64,000 nt of DNA from Cognaticolwellia aestuarii (lineage in GTDB: Bacteria; Pseudomonadota; Gammaproteobacteria; Enterobacterales; Alteromonadaceae): positions 62,001 to 126,000 of the forward strand of contig NZ_MUZV01000005.1 of NCBI RefSeq assembly GCF_002000025.1, given 5' to 3'. Below are positions 8,938-18,835 of the stretch, piece by piece (within the stretch, counting starts at the first letter, position 1; every line of letters begins with the position of its first letter). The position numbers and the translations under genes are program-made. The notes under the pieces are model-generated. The model was not told where the DNA came from and did not search any database. It was given only the letters and a program-made list of their open reading frames with translations.

Positions 8938-10173
8938 ATGTTTGAACAGTTTGACCTAGATTCCGCTTTATTGGGCGGTGTTGAAAATGCAGGCTTTAAA
9001 AAGCCAACGTCGATCCAAGAATTAGTACTTCCTGTGGCCATGGCAGGTAAAGACGTATTAGCTTCAGCCCCAACAGGAACGGGAAAAACAGCGGCTTTTA
9101 TCTTACCAGCTGCCCAACATTTATTAGATTACCCGCGTAAAAGTCCTGGTTTTCCACGCGTGCTAATTTTGTCACCTACACGTGAGCTTGCCATACAAAC
9201 GCATGAGCAATGTGAAAAGTTAACCGCCTTGACCAGAATTAAGTCAGCAGTTATCACTGGTGGTGTTAATTACGGTAGTCATAAAGAAATACTGACCAGC
9301 AACACTGATATTTTAGTTGCAACACCTGGTCGATTAATGGAATACATTGAAACCGAGCAGTTTGATAGCCGTGAAATTGAAATCCTTATTTTGGACGAAG
9401 CTGATCGCATGCTAGATATGGGTTTTGCAGAGACCATAAATCGCATCGTTGCAGAAGCCCGCTGGCGTAAGCAAACCATGTTGTTTTCTGCAACCCTTGA
9501 AGGTGCTGCAGTGGTTCGCTTTTCTCGTGAGCTTCTCAATGAACCGGTATTCCTAGAAGCAAACCCATCTAGAAAAGAAAAAGCAAAAATTCATCAATGG
9601 ATGCATTTGGCTGATAATAAAGAGCATAAATTTGCCCTATTACTCAACTTATTAAAGCAAGAAGATGTAGAGCGCGTGGTTGTATTTGCTAATAAGCGAG
9701 AAACTGTACAATACCTCTCTGGTAAGCTTTATGCTGACGAGGTTCCTTGTGTTTGGCTTGAAGGTAAAATGCAGCAAGATAAACGCAACACTTCTGTAGA
9801 GCGTTTACGTAACGGAACAGTGAATGTATTAGTTGCTACCGATGTAGCCGCACGTGGACTTGATATTGATGATATAACTCATGTCATAAACTTTGATATG
9901 CCACGAACCGCCGATATTTATTTACACCGCATTGGACGCACGGGTAGAGCTGGCAATAAAGGCACGGCTATATCATTAGTTGAAGCCCATGATATGGCCG
10001 TTATTGGTAAAATTGAACGTTATATAAAAGAGCGCCTGCCACGTCGAGTCATTGAAGCCTTAAGACCACAAAACAAAGAAGCTCGTGTTGCGGTTAAAAA
10101 AGCCAAAGTTAAAAGAACTGTGGCACAGAAAAAAGCTAAAGCAAAAAAACAAGCAAAGCGTAATAAAAAATAA
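8938..10173 (+). CDS. srmB: DEAD-box ATP-dependent RNA helicase, SrmB type
   Basis: An RNA helicase that in E. coli helps early assembly of the 50S ribosomal subunit. The 411 residues carry the Q motif (Pro-Thr-Ser-Ile-Gln), Walker A Ala-Pro-Thr-Gly-Thr-Gly-Lys-Thr, Pro-Thr-Arg-Glu-Leu-Ala, Asp-Glu-Ala-Asp-Arg-Met, Ser-Ala-Thr and the C-terminal His-Arg-Ile-Gly-Arg-Thr-Gly-Arg. Long stretches resemble E. coli SrmB, including Ala-Arg-Trp-Arg-Lys-Gln-Thr after the DEAD box and Ile-His-Gln-Trp in the linker. The last 40 residues form a Lys/Ala-rich tail for RNA binding. It is a single gene with its own terminator. Another DEAD-box subfamily is possible but less likely. Confidence 0.93.
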   Translation: MFEQFDLDSALLGGVENAGFKKPTSIQELVLPVAMAGKDVLASAPTGTGKTAAFILPAAQHLLDYPRKSPGFPRVLILSPTRELAIQTHEQCEKLTALTRIKSAVITGGVNYGSHKEILTSNTDILVATPGRLMEYIETEQFDSREIEILILDEADRMLDMGFAETINRIVAEARWRKQTMLFSATLEGAAVVRFSRELLNEPVFLEANPSRKEKAKIHQWMHLADNKEHKFALLLNLLKQEDVERVVVFANKRETVQYLSGKLYADEVPCVWLEGKMQQDKRNTSVERLRNGTVNVLVATDVAARGLDIDDITHVINFDMPRTADIYLHRIGRTGRAGNKGTAISLVEAHDMAVIGKIERYIKERLPRRVIEALRPQNKEARVAVKKAKVKRTVAQKKAKAKKQAKRNKK

Positions 10174-10194
10174 CCAACTTTTCGCTTTCAAATT

Positions 10195-10236
10195 AACCTA
10201 AACTTTGACGAACAACTCAAGGTTTAGGTTTTTTTA
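10195..10236 (+). terminator. Intrinsic terminator of srmB
   Basis: A 9-bp stem (10195-10203 with 10222-10230) followed by a run of seven T residues, 20 bases after the srmB stop. Confidence 0.85.
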
Positions 10237-10483
10237 TTGCTATGCTCATAATATTTTTTATTAGTCACACGTCCTACCTAAAAGCTGTCGCTATTTTTAA
10301 GTACACCTTACCCATATCAAAGCCACTAACAGCCAATGCGGTGTACAAGTTTATTGCCAAGTTAAAGGCTAACTTTCACTTTTTTCAAAATTTACATAGC
10401 ACCAACATATAATTTCGTTTACATTGTATTATCTTCAAAATGTTACAGTATGTAATCTAAAACCATCCTAAGATAAGTAGTAG

Positions 10484-11590
10484 ATGATAACCGAGACGTT
10501 AAACGATAAAAAATCGGTCCAAGAGCAAGCTAATCTCTGGATAACACGCCTTGATAAAGGACTATCTCGAGCGGAAAAGCAGCAATTAATTGCATGGATA
10601 AATCAAGATGAGTCTCATTATGCTGCATTAAAAAAAATTTCTTCTTTATGGAGTGATCTCGCCACTAGACATGAGCTTAGTGGTTTGTTTTCACATAAAG
10701 AAAAAACAAAATCTCAAAATGATTACCTAATGAAAGGCTTACTAGCCTCAGGTTTAGTGTGTATTGCATTATTAACAGCAAGCCTTTTTAGCGACGTTAA
10801 TAAAATATGGTCAAATACACAGCACTATGTCAATCCAGCCTATGCTTACCAAAAATATACTAGCCAATATGGTGAACAAAAACAGGTAACTTTAGACGAT
10901 GGCAGTATCGTTGAGCTTAATACTAATACCATTATAGAAGTGGCTTATAGCAAGCTTCAACGTAAAATCACCTTGATACGTGGCGAAGCTAAGTTTGATG
11001 TTGCCAAAGATAAGCATCGCCCTTTCACCGTTGTATCTGGGCATAACTCTTTTACTGCGCTCGGCACAGTTTTCAACGTCCAACGTGATAATATTAGCTC
11101 TGCTGAATTACTGGTTAAAGAAGGCCGGGTATTAATTGCCAAAGCTAACGCTCCTGTTGATAAACTCCTTAAAGCGATAAATACCCCAACAGCACCTGCC
11201 ACCGCTATATTAAACGCTAGCCTGGCAAATCAAAACCATGATAATAATATTATTTCTGCTGGTGAAAAAGTCGCCATAGCCAATGATATTGCCTCGCCAA
11301 CACAATTATTATCGGCTCAAGAAGTTAAACAAGAGTTGGCATGGCAACAAGGTATACTGATTTTTGATGGTGAGCCACTTAATCAGGTTTTAAAGGAAGT
11401 GCAACGCTATAACACCATAAAATTCATGCCAGTAGATAGTGATTTAGCACAATTACGGGTGTCGGGTTACTTTAAAACCAATGATCTCAATGCACTCTTG
11501 CAATCTCTTCATTACAACTTTGCCATTGATGCTAAAGAAGTAACAACGAATACCTATGCACTTTCTAGCAACTCAAATAAAAATCAATAA
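10484..11590 (+). CDS. FecR-family transmembrane anti-sigma regulator
   Basis: FecR-type proteins sit in the inner membrane, receive a signal from a TonB-dependent receptor in the periplasm and control an ECF sigma factor. The 368 residues show the usual order: cytoplasmic DUF4880-type N-domain (about 12-60, with Trp-Ile and Ala-Leu-Lys-Lys motifs), one membrane span (about 82-102), a periplasmic FecR beta domain (about 130-220, with Leu-Asp-Asp-Gly-Ser and Gly-Glu-Ala-Lys-Phe-Asp-Val) and a C-terminal DUF4974/STN-like domain (about 290-355). The next gene is a TonB-dependent receptor with an N-terminal signalling domain, the expected partner. No ECF sigma gene lies upstream, which is unusual for such loci. 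Confidence 0.9.
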   Translation: MITETLNDKKSVQEQANLWITRLDKGLSRAEKQQLIAWINQDESHYAALKKISSLWSDLATRHELSGLFSHKEKTKSQNDYLMKGLLASGLVCIALLTASLFSDVNKIWSNTQHYVNPAYAYQKYTSQYGEQKQVTLDDGSIVELNTNTIIEVAYSKLQRKITLIRGEAKFDVAKDKHRPFTVVSGHNSFTALGTVFNVQRDNISSAELLVKEGRVLIAKANAPVDKLLKAINTPTAPATAILNASLANQNHDNNIISAGEKVAIANDIASPTQLLSAQEVKQELAWQQGILIFDGEPLNQVLKEVQRYNTIKFMPVDSDLAQLRVSGYFKTNDLNALLQSLHYNFAIDAKEVTTNTYALSSNSNKNQ

Positions 11591-11685
11591 GTAATAACAA
11601 AGCTTGTGATGAACCGAGTGGCTTTTAAATAAAATAGGTCGTTAACAAGTAATCGAGTTAATGCTTTAACGGAATTTGGCTATTG

Positions 11686-14556
11686 ATGGATAATACTTTT
11701 CACTTTGTAGGATTAAATAGCATAGCGCGGCTATTATCACGACTTTATAAGCAAAGAATATCGAGCCTATTGCTACTGTACTTTATGTCGTGCTTTAGCA
11801 AAGCTGAACAACTCATTTATTTCGATATAAAAGATCAAAATGCTAACCAAGCACTGATCAACTTTGCTCAGCAAAGCCAACAAACATTACTATTCTCATT
11901 TGAGCTAACAGCTAAAGCCAAAAGTAATCCCATCAAAGGTTATTACAGCACTGACTTTGCGCTGAGAAAATTGCTAAGAAACTCTGGGCTTACTTTTAGC
12001 AAAAACCAAGATAACATAATTGCAATTAATGCTAATGCCTCACAAACTGAGCAAATCAGTACCATCGCAACAAATCATAATAACAGCGCGCCAACAGCAG
12101 AGCTTAATATTGAAAAAATAGCGATTGTTGGTAGTCGTACTGCTCGTCGTTCTATCATCGACTTACCCGTCCCCGTTGATATTTTATCTGTACAACAATT
12201 AAAGCAATCTGGGCAGACTGATGTTGGCAATATGTTGCAAGCCGTAGCTCCTTCTTTTAATTTTTCAAAATCTGCTATTAGTGATGGCAGCGATGTTTTA
12301 CAACCCGCGACCTTGCGAGGATTAGGTCCAGATCAAACCTTAGTATTAATCAATGGTAAACGTCGTCATCAAGCCAGCCTCATTCATATCAACAACTCTG
12401 TTGGTCGGGGCACAGCAGGTACCGATTTAAATGCTATTCCTCTCGCCGCAATTAAGCGCATAGAAATACTACGTGACGGCGCTGCAGCACAATATGGCTC
12501 TGATGCCATAGCAGGTGTCATTAACTTAGTCTTAAAGGATGACACGGCACAAGATTACGTAGAAGTATCATACGGGCAGTACAGCCAGGGTGATGGCGCT
12601 AGCAAACAACTGGAGTTTAATAAAACCTTTAGCTTGTTTGAACAAGGCTTTATTAACACTTCGTTAAGCATCAGTAATATGCAGGCGACTAATCGTGCAG
12701 GCCAAGATGGTGCCTGTATTTATAAAGACTGCATTAGCCTTACGCCTGAAAAATATTTAACCACAAATAACAGTGAGATTAGCGCCAATCGCCAAACATT
12801 TGAAGTTGGTAACCCTAAATATCAACAACAAGCTATAGTGCTCAATGCCGGTTATCCACTTGCTTTAGGTGAACTTTATGGTTTTGCTAGTTACTCTAAA
12901 AGAGATAATACCTCTGCTGCTTTTTTTCGTACCGCTAGAGACAATAATACCAACCCACAGCTACAAGATGGCCAAGCAACAATCAACAATGGCTACTTGC
13001 CTAAAATAGCCACTAGTATCAAAGATGCGTCGATCAATTTAGGCTATGCTTTCGACCTAGATAATGGCGCGTCAATTGATGCATCATATACTCACGGCAA
13101 AAACTCACTTCGCTATTGGACAGAAAACTCGATTAACGCTTCTTTTGCTAACTTCCTACGTTACCACGAAGCACAAACCGCCGATGAAATTCGTCATACA
13201 ATTCCACGCACTGCTCACGCGTATGATTTGTCATTATCTTTGCAAACTTTAAATTTAGACATAATGCAAGATCTTGACTGGGCAACCTTAGCTGTAGGGC
13301 TTGAGTTTAGACGCGATCATTACCAAGTTGAAGCGGGTGAAAAATACAGCTACTTTGATTACAACACCCTAGACAACCAAGCCCAATACAACCACGATGC
13401 TATCGCTGGCATTCAAGGTTTCCCCGGTATTTCACCTGATGGCGCTGTAGATGAACAACGCTATGTTCGCTCATTTTATCTGGAATTAGAGCAGCAGCTC
13501 ACTTCTGATATATCACTCAACAGTGCCTTGAGATTTGATGACTACGATGGCTTTGGTGCCTCAACCAACCTAAAACTAGCGGCATACTGGCAAAGCAATA
13601 GCTGGTTAACTTATCGAGCTGCCTTTAATACCGGCTTTAGAGCACCATCTATGCAACAACTATACTTTAACAACACTAGCACCCAATTTTTAGTGAATGA
13701 TGATGGTCAATTACTCGGACAAAAAGTGGCTACTTTTAGAAATGACAGTAGCTTAGCTAGCAGCATAGGTATCCCTGAGTTAACCGAAGAAAGCTCAGAA
13801 AATTTCAGTTTTGGTGCTGTTGCAAGCTTTAATAATGGTCTTACTGTCACTTTTGATTATTACCACATCAGCATTACCGACAGAATAGTTTTGAGCAGTA
13901 GCCTTTGCTCTGGAGAAAATACGGTATTAAACCAAGCCTTAATGGCTGAAAATGTTGATAAAGCACAGGTATTTTTAAATGGTGTCGATAGCAAAACACA
14001 AGGCATCGACCTGATTGCTACTTGGCAATATCCCATTTCACAAGGTGTATTTGACTTCACCTTAGCCGCGAACTTCACTGATACTAAGGTAAGCCAGTTA
14101 TTTACCCCAAAAGGCAGTGCGCTAAATAACTTACCAGTAGAGCAGGTGTTTTCTCAACATGACATCGCAATTATTGAAAGTTGGCAGCCAAAAAATCGTA
14201 TTAATTTCACCGTAAATTATCAACATGAAGATTGGTTTTTTAATGTTATTTTAAATCGTTTTGGACAATATAGTGTAATTGATGGCGAGGAACAAACATA
14301 CTCAGCCAAGCTGTTAACCGATGTGCGAGCCGAATATCAGATTAATGACAGTACACACATCTATTTAGGGAGTAATAACCTGTTTGATGTCTATCCTGAT
14401 AAAAATACAATTGGTAACTCAAGACAAGGCCATATCATTGATGGTGCGGGTAATACCGTTGTTGAAAGTGATGGCGTATTTGAATATTCTCGCAGATCAG
14501 CACCTTTTGGCTACAATGGTGCCTATTTTTACGCAGGCATTAGCATAGATTTTTAA
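11686..14556 (+). CDS. TonB-dependent outer-membrane receptor with STN signalling domain
   Basis: An outer-membrane active transporter that also signals to the preceding FecR protein. I chose the ATG at 11686; a TTG lies one codon earlier. A hydrophobic signal peptide ends near Ser-Lys-Ala-Glu-Gln (about 41). The STN domain follows (about 45-118), then a plug domain with Pro-Val-Pro-Val-Asp-Ile and Leu-Arg-Asp-Gly-Ala-Ala-Ala-Gln-Tyr-Gly-Ser-Asp-Ala-Ile-Ala-Gly-Val, and a long beta barrel ending in Ile-Ser-Ile-Asp-Phe with the terminal aromatic residue. The STN domain fits a transducer-type receptor. The substrate cannot be read from sequence. It is a paralogue of the receptor at 60061-62715, which lacks STN. 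Confidence 0.93.
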   Translation: MDNTFHFVGLNSIARLLSRLYKQRISSLLLLYFMSCFSKAEQLIYFDIKDQNANQALINFAQQSQQTLLFSFELTAKAKSNPIKGYYSTDFALRKLLRNSGLTFSKNQDNIIAINANASQTEQISTIATNHNNSAPTAELNIEKIAIVGSRTARRSIIDLPVPVDILSVQQLKQSGQTDVGNMLQAVAPSFNFSKSAISDGSDVLQPATLRGLGPDQTLVLINGKRRHQASLIHINNSVGRGTAGTDLNAIPLAAIKRIEILRDGAAAQYGSDAIAGVINLVLKDDTAQDYVEVSYGQYSQGDGASKQLEFNKTFSLFEQGFINTSLSISNMQATNRAGQDGACIYKDCISLTPEKYLTTNNSEISANRQTFEVGNPKYQQQAIVLNAGYPLALGELYGFASYSKRDNTSAAFFRTARDNNTNPQLQDGQATINNGYLPKIATSIKDASINLGYAFDLDNGASIDASYTHGKNSLRYWTENSINASFANFLRYHEAQTADEIRHTIPRTAHAYDLSLSLQTLNLDIMQDLDWATLAVGLEFRRDHYQVEAGEKYSYFDYNTLDNQAQYNHDAIAGIQGFPGISPDGAVDEQRYVRSFYLELEQQLTSDISLNSALRFDDYDGFGASTNLKLAAYWQSNSWLTYRAAFNTGFRAPSMQQLYFNNTSTQFLVNDDGQLLGQKVATFRNDSSLASSIGIPELTEESSENFSFGAVASFNNGLTVTFDYYHISITDRIVLSSSLCSGENTVLNQALMAENVDKAQVFLNGVDSKTQGIDLIATWQYPISQGVFDFTLAANFTDTKVSQLFTPKGSALNNLPVEQVFSQHDIAIIESWQPKNRINFTVNYQHEDWFFNVILNRFGQYSVIDGEEQTYSAKLLTDVRAEYQINDSTHIYLGSNNLFDVYPDKNTIGNSRQGHIIDGAGNTVVESDGVFEYSRRSAPFGYNGAYFYAGISIDF

Positions 14557-14704
14557 CTGATAACGATTAGTCACCATTAATCTGCTTTTAGCGCTAAGTA
14601 AGCTAAAGATACTCAGTCAGTACCAGAGATAATAAGCCCGCAAGTTTGCAACAGTTAGCCGGTGAGCACTGAAACAAACTTGCCTTAATTTGGAAGAAAA
14701 CTAC

Positions 14705-15478
14705 TTAGGCTTCTTTACGGGTAAACACCCAGTCATTACCTTTACTTAATTCAGCAGAATATTGATAGCCCGCAACATCAAACGCTTTTAACTTTTCTAC
14801 ATCACTGATTTGGTTTTCAATAATATAGCGCGCCATTAAACCTCGCGCTTTTTTCGCATAAAAGCTGATCATTTTAAATTGACCATTTTTCCAGTCTTTA
14901 AATGCCGGTGTTATTATTTCAGCTTTTAGTACTTTTTTGTTCACTGATTTAAAGTATTCGTTAGAGGCTAAGTTAATCAATATATTATCCCCCTGAGCGG
15001 CAAGTGCATCGTTTAGGTGTTCAGTGATAATATCCCCCCAAAATTGATACAAGTTACTGCCACGTTCATTATCGAGTTTTTTGCCCATCTCAAGTCGATA
15101 AGCTTGCATCAAATCTAGCGGCCTTAATAAACCATATAAGCCTGATAATATTCGCATATGTTGCTGAGCAAAGGCAAAGTCATCATCATTAAAAGAGTTA
15201 GCATCTAAACCCGCGTATACATCACCATTAAAAGCCAGTATCGCTTGTCTAGCATTTTCAGGTGTAAAAGGTGTTGCCCATTCGCCAAAACGCGCCGCAT
15301 TTAATCCCGCTAACTTATCACTGATTGACATTAATGAGCTAATATCAGCCGGGGTCAAGGTTTTGCATTTTTTGATTAAAACTTTACTGTGTTCTAACAA
15401 CTCAGGTTGAGAGAATTTTTCAGTAGCAGCAGCGGACTCATAGTCAAGATTCTTCGCAGGAGAAACAACAAGCAACAT
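14705..15478 (-). CDS. yaaA: Peroxide stress protein YaaA (DUF328)
   Basis: A cytoplasmic protein that in E. coli lowers free iron during hydrogen peroxide stress and has a DNA-binding fold. The 257 residues match the family length. It opens with the hallmark [12 protein letters not shown], and conserved [10 protein letters not shown] and Asn-Leu-Ala-Ser-Asn-Glu-Tyr stretches follow. It is a single gene convergent with the TonB-dependent receptor gene. Confidence 0.95.
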   Translation of the reverse strand: MLLVVSPAKNLDYESAAATEKFSQPELLEHSKVLIKKCKTLTPADISSLMSISDKLAGLNAARFGEWATPFTPENARQAILAFNGDVYAGLDANSFNDDDFAFAQQHMRILSGLYGLLRPLDLMQAYRLEMGKKLDNERGSNLYQFWGDIITEHLNDALAAQGDNILINLASNEYFKSVNKKVLKAEIITPAFKDWKNGQFKMISFYAKKARGLMARYIIENQISDVEKLKAFDVAGYQYSAELSKGNDWVFTRKEA

Positions 15479-15831
15479 GATTTATTTACTCTATTATTAA
15501 AAATTTTTGCCACTATAACATAAGAAAAAACCAATATAATAGCCATTGCATTAACTTTGTCTGTTGCGGTATCTAAGCATGAAAAACTTATTAAGATTAC
15601 CTAAGTGATGAAATTCGCCGACGCATTGAACAATGTTGGATACGATAGCCTTTTTATCTAAGTTATTTCATTATCGCCCTTGCTAATTTATGAAAATTTG
15701 ATACAAATATAGGTGAATAAGACAGATACCTAGCAATCTCAATCTATGTTGCTCGAAAAACGTTGTAATACTTCACTAAAAATTAACTAATACATTCATC
15801 TGATTCCATTATTAATATCAAGGGACATATT
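15479..15831. other. Intergenic region between divergent yaaA and tal
   Basis: About 350 AT-rich bases that should hold both promoters. I see no supported gene. A 17-codon frame from the ATG at about 15608 has no ribosome site and no recognisable product. A ribosome site (AAGGGA) lies just upstream of tal. Confidence 0.5.
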
Positions 15832-16785
15832 ATGACCGATCAACTTTCTCAATTAAAAGCAATGACAACCGTTGTTGCAGATACGGGTGACATTGAAGCT
15901 ATTGCTAAGTTTCAACCACAAGATGCGACAACCAACCCGTCTTTATTATTAAAAGCAGCGGCTTTACCTAACTATCAAGCATTATTAAGTACAGCTGTTG
16001 AATGGGCTAAAACGCAATCTAACGATGCGACACAACAAGTCATTGATGCCGCAGATAAACTTTCAGTGTTAATTGGTTTAGAAATTTTAAAAATAGTCCC
16101 TGGCAGAATTTCAACTGAAGTTGATGCTCGCTTATCCTTTGATACGCAGGCTTCAATTGCCAAGGCACATAAACTAATCGCCATGTATAACGAAGCTGGT
16201 ATTAGTAATGATCGCATATTGATCAAGATAGCCTCCACATGGGAAGGTATAAAAGCAGCTGAGCAACTCGAACGCGAAGGCATTAACTGTAATTTAACTT
16301 TATTATTTAACTTTGCCCAAGCTCAAGCCTGTGCTGAGGCAAGTATTTACCTGATCTCACCTTTTGTCGGCCGTATTCTAGATTGGTACAAAAAAGATAC
16401 CGGCCGTACGGAATACTTAGCAAGTGAAGACCCAGGTGTAGTCTCGGTAACAAGCATCTATAACTATTACAAAGCTAAAGGCTACAAAACTGTCGTAATG
16501 GGTGCCAGTTTCCGAAATATCGACGAAATACTTGAATTAGCCGGTTGTGACCGATTAACCATCAGCCCTAATTTAATGGACGAATTAGCAAACAAAACCG
16601 CCAGCGTTGAACAAAAGCTGTTCAGTGAACAAGCGCCACTTGCTAGTGAAACCCCACTAAGTGAGGCCGAGTTTAGATGGCAGATGAATCAAGATGCGAT
16701 GGCGACAGAAAAGCTTGCCGAAGGCATTAGAAACTTCGCTATAGATCAGGTAAAACTTGAGCAACAATTAACAGCTTTGCTTTAA
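15832..16785 (+). CDS. tal: Transaldolase, TalB type
   Basis: A cytoplasmic enzyme of the non-oxidative pentose phosphate pathway that moves a dihydroxyacetone unit between sugar phosphates. The 317 residues equal E. coli TalB. The Schiff-base lysine is Lys132 in [11 protein letters not shown]. The substrate loops Asp-Ala-Thr-Thr-Asn-Pro-Ser and Leu-Leu-Phe-Asn-Phe-Ala-Gln-Ala are intact. It appears to be a single gene with a clear ribosome site; no transketolase gene is adjacent. Confidence 0.96.
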   Translation: MTDQLSQLKAMTTVVADTGDIEAIAKFQPQDATTNPSLLLKAAALPNYQALLSTAVEWAKTQSNDATQQVIDAADKLSVLIGLEILKIVPGRISTEVDARLSFDTQASIAKAHKLIAMYNEAGISNDRILIKIASTWEGIKAAEQLEREGINCNLTLLFNFAQAQACAEASIYLISPFVGRILDWYKKDTGRTEYLASEDPGVVSVTSIYNYYKAKGYKTVVMGASFRNIDEILELAGCDRLTISPNLMDELANKTASVEQKLFSEQAPLASETPLSEAEFRWQMNQDAMATEKLAEGIRNFAIDQVKLEQQLTALL

Positions 16786-16938
16786 GTTATGCTTAGCAAA
16801 TATAACGTTAACAATTTAGCACGCGCCATTTAAAACAGTGTAAACCATGAATTTGTAACTAAAGTGCCAAAAAGTGTTTCTTTTCTACACGAAACTGTGT
16901 TATTAAAAAGCTGCAGTTGTAGAAAAAAGGAGCATACC

Positions 16939-17112
16939 ATGGCAAAATTTCAACAAGTAATGGACTCTTTAGGAACACAACCTAAATCAAGTTCAAGTAA
17001 TAATAAAAAAAGAAAATGGCGTGAAATTGAACAACTGAAAGAAAAATTCCAACTGGAGAAAGAATTAAAAGCTTTTGATTATTCTTTGGAATGCATGTTG
17101 GAAGAGTTTTAA
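16939..17112 (+). CDS. Small DUF3545-like basic protein
   Basis: A 57-residue protein. I chose the ATG at 16939 because a strong AAGGAG ribosome site stands eight bases upstream; a longer frame to 16864 has none. It is very basic in the middle (Lys-Lys-Arg-Lys-Trp-Arg-Glu-Ile-Glu), then helical with alternating Lys/Glu, ending Met-Leu-Glu-Glu-Phe. The Lys-Arg-Lys-Trp-Arg-Glu-Ile-Glu motif is the signature I associate with DUF3545, short proteins of marine gamma-proteobacteria with no known function. The charge suggests nucleic-acid or ribosome contact, but that is inference. A good terminator follows. Confidence 0.75.
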   Translation: MAKFQQVMDSLGTQPKSSSSNNKKRKWREIEQLKEKFQLEKELKAFDYSLECMLEEF

Positions 17113-17150
17113 ATTAACGTTAAGTTAATAAATTATTAAAACTGACTAAA

Positions 17151-17176
17151 AACCCGGAGATTGCCGGGTTTTTTAT
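17151..17176 (+). terminator. Intrinsic terminator after the DUF3545-like gene
   Basis: AACCCGG and CCGGGTT form a 7-bp stem with a short loop and a run of T residues. Confidence 0.85.
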
Positions 17177-17202
17177 TGGCTTTTTATTGGCTTTGTATTG
17201 GC
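17170..17202 (+). repeat. Three tandem 11-bp repeats
   Basis: Three near-identical units of TTTTTATTGGC (the third has one change) run directly from the terminator T-tract into the leader of the next gene. They probably arose by slippage. Confidence 0.7.
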
Positions 17203-17222
17203 TTTATAGTGGAAAGAATAAA

Positions 17223-17795
17223 ATGAATCATGTAGTAATAGGTTTAGGTGATAGTAACGCCGAAATCATTTTCTATATCAAAAACCGCCCACCACTTGCC
17301 TGCTATCAAAACTTAACCAATGTTCAGCCTATGGTCAGTAATGAAATTGCACATATTTGCCATGAAACCGGTAACCATTGGCGAAAAATATTTAATGTTT
17401 ACGCTAAGCTATTATTTGAGTTAGCCCCAGAAGAGTTTTCTACCTGGCAGCAACTGAGGGATAACAGACTACTGCAAGCTGATAGCCAGCATTGCTTACT
17501 TTTTTCAGCCCCCGACATTAGCCCACAGCTAAGCTCTGATACAAGCTCAGATATAAGCTCAGATATAAGCTCAGAGGTTAGCTCAGTAGCTAACAAGAAG
17601 AGAAAGTTGCATATTATATTAGCTAAAGGCTACAGCGAACAATTAGGTATAAGTAATCGCTGTACTTGGCTCAGTCAAGACTTTGCCATTAATGCTGAAT
17701 TAGGCATTATTATTTGCCCATATTTCGATTATCGACAATTATCAAATAAAAAAATCACTCAACTTAGCGGCCTTATCAGTCAACTTGTAAAGTAA
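17223..17795 (+). CDS. Uncharacterised protein (possibly DUF6942-like)
   Basis: A 190-residue soluble protein from the ATG at 17223. An upstream start at 17187 would read through the 11-bp repeats and is less likely. The N-terminal half has Asn-Arg-Pro-Pro-Leu, Gly-Asn-His-Trp-Arg-Lys-Ile-Phe-Asn-Val-Tyr-Ala-Lys-Leu and acidic helices, a pattern I loosely associate with a family of unknown function in Alteromonadales and Vibrio. A 12-bp tandem repeat inserts a Ser-Ser-Asp-Ile-rich linker near residue 105-122. The C-terminal half looks like an alpha/beta fold with Gly-Ile-Ile-Ile-Cys-Pro-Tyr-Phe-Asp-Tyr. No membrane span, signal peptide or catalytic motif is evident. Confidence 0.65.
   Translation: MNHVVIGLGDSNAEIIFYIKNRPPLACYQNLTNVQPMVSNEIAHICHETGNHWRKIFNVYAKLLFELAPEEFSTWQQLRDNRLLQADSQHCLLFSAPDISPQLSSDTSSDISSDISSEVSSVANKKRKLHIILAKGYSEQLGISNRCTWLSQDFAINAELGIIICPYFDYRQLSNKKITQLSGLISQLVK
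17532..17591 (+). repeat. Five in-frame 12-bp tandem repeats inside a coding region
   Basis: Five consecutive 12-base units related to AGCTCAGATATA. Units two and three are identical and the others diverge slightly. They encode a Ser-Ser-(Asp/Glu)-(Thr/Ile/Val) linker. The unit length keeps the frame, so copy number can vary without breaking the protein. Confidence 0.85.
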
Positions 17796-17843
17796 CGAAG
17801 TTATTCAAGGTTAAATGGCTAAATCGAGATATTGAGCGCTACT

Positions 17844-18617
17844 TTAAGGCACTTGTCTTTGCAATAACACTGGCGCCATTAAGTGCTCAGGGTATTGTCG
17901 GATCGGCTGGTAAGCAGGTTTCGCCAAATAAAACCCTTGAGCATAGACCATACCTAAGGTCTGCAAGTAATCGAATTCTTGCTGACATTCTATACCTTCT
18001 ACCACAACCTCTGCTTCAGCTGCACTTGCTAAGTCAAATATTGCTTTTAAAAATTTTTGTTTAAAATTATCTCGATAACAATTTTCGACAAAATAGCGAT
18101 CAACTTTGACAATATTAGGCAGCAGCTGGCTCCATAATTTAAGCCCTGAATAACCAGCACCTAAATCATCAATAGCTACATTGAAGCCAAATTGTCGATA
18201 ACGAGCTAAAGCATCACGCAAGGTATGATTATTAGGAAAGGGATACTTTTCGCTTAATTCAATAACTATTTTCTGACAATTTAACCCCGCCTGCTCAACA
18301 AACTTAATTGTTTCGCCTTGCGGGTGATTGTTATTAAGCAGCACAAGAGGACTAATATTAAGAAATAGCTTGCCAGTTAATTTCAGCTCAGCAAAACGCT
18401 TTATTGCTTTATCGCGACACAGTATTTCTAGCTCAGAAAGCAAGCCCATCTGCATAGCATGCTGAAACAACATGTCAGGAGAGTGCAGTTCACTACCTTC
18501 TGGGCCTCGTGTCAGTGCTTCATAACCTACTATACATTGCTGTTGCGTATTAAATATTGCTTGAAATACAGTACTAACAGCTTTGGTTTTGATAATGTCA
18601 TCTATATTTATGGTCAC
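17844..18617 (-). CDS. EAL-domain c-di-GMP phosphodiesterase
   Basis: A stand-alone EAL domain of 257 residues, predicted to hydrolyse c-di-GMP to pGpG. The catalytic set looks complete: Glu33 in Tyr-Glu-Ala-Leu-Thr-Arg-Gly, Asn87 in Phe-Leu-Asn-Ile-Ser-Pro, Glu in Val-Ile-Glu-Leu-Ser-Glu, the pair in Ala-Ile-Asp-Asp-Leu-Gly-Ala-Gly-Tyr-Ser, Lys in Val-Lys-Val-Asp, Glu in Val-Val-Glu-Gly-Ile-Glu and Gln in Ala-Gln-Gly-Phe. There is no sensor, GGDEF or membrane part, so it is cytoplasmic and probably constitutive or partner-controlled. It lies near two GGDEF genes, but parC intervenes. Confidence 0.93.
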   Translation of the reverse strand: MTINIDDIIKTKAVSTVFQAIFNTQQQCIVGYEALTRGPEGSELHSPDMLFQHAMQMGLLSELEILCRDKAIKRFAELKLTGKLFLNISPLVLLNNNHPQGETIKFVEQAGLNCQKIVIELSEKYPFPNNHTLRDALARYRQFGFNVAIDDLGAGYSGLKLWSQLLPNIVKVDRYFVENCYRDNFKQKFLKAIFDLASAAEAEVVVEGIECQQEFDYLQTLGMVYAQGFYLAKPAYQPIRQYPEHLMAPVLLQRQVP

Positions 18618-18835
18618 GTCGCTCTCCTAATTGGTGGTGATTCTAAAGGAGTTTTGTGACAGTTTTGTGACTAGCGGTATCTTTGTCTTATTTAAGGTTA
18701 GCAGCACTAAAAAGCCACTGTAAGGCATTAGACCATGGCGTTAGAAGCTTTGATAAGCTTTGATAACCTTAAGTGATAAGTTGGTAGCATGTCGCACTAA
18801 TTGCTAATCGGGTAATCGGGTAATCTAAGGTAGGT

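Noticed and set aside
15608-15661. 17-codon frame in the yaaA-tal gap
   Set aside because: No ribosome site, no similarity I know and no operon link.
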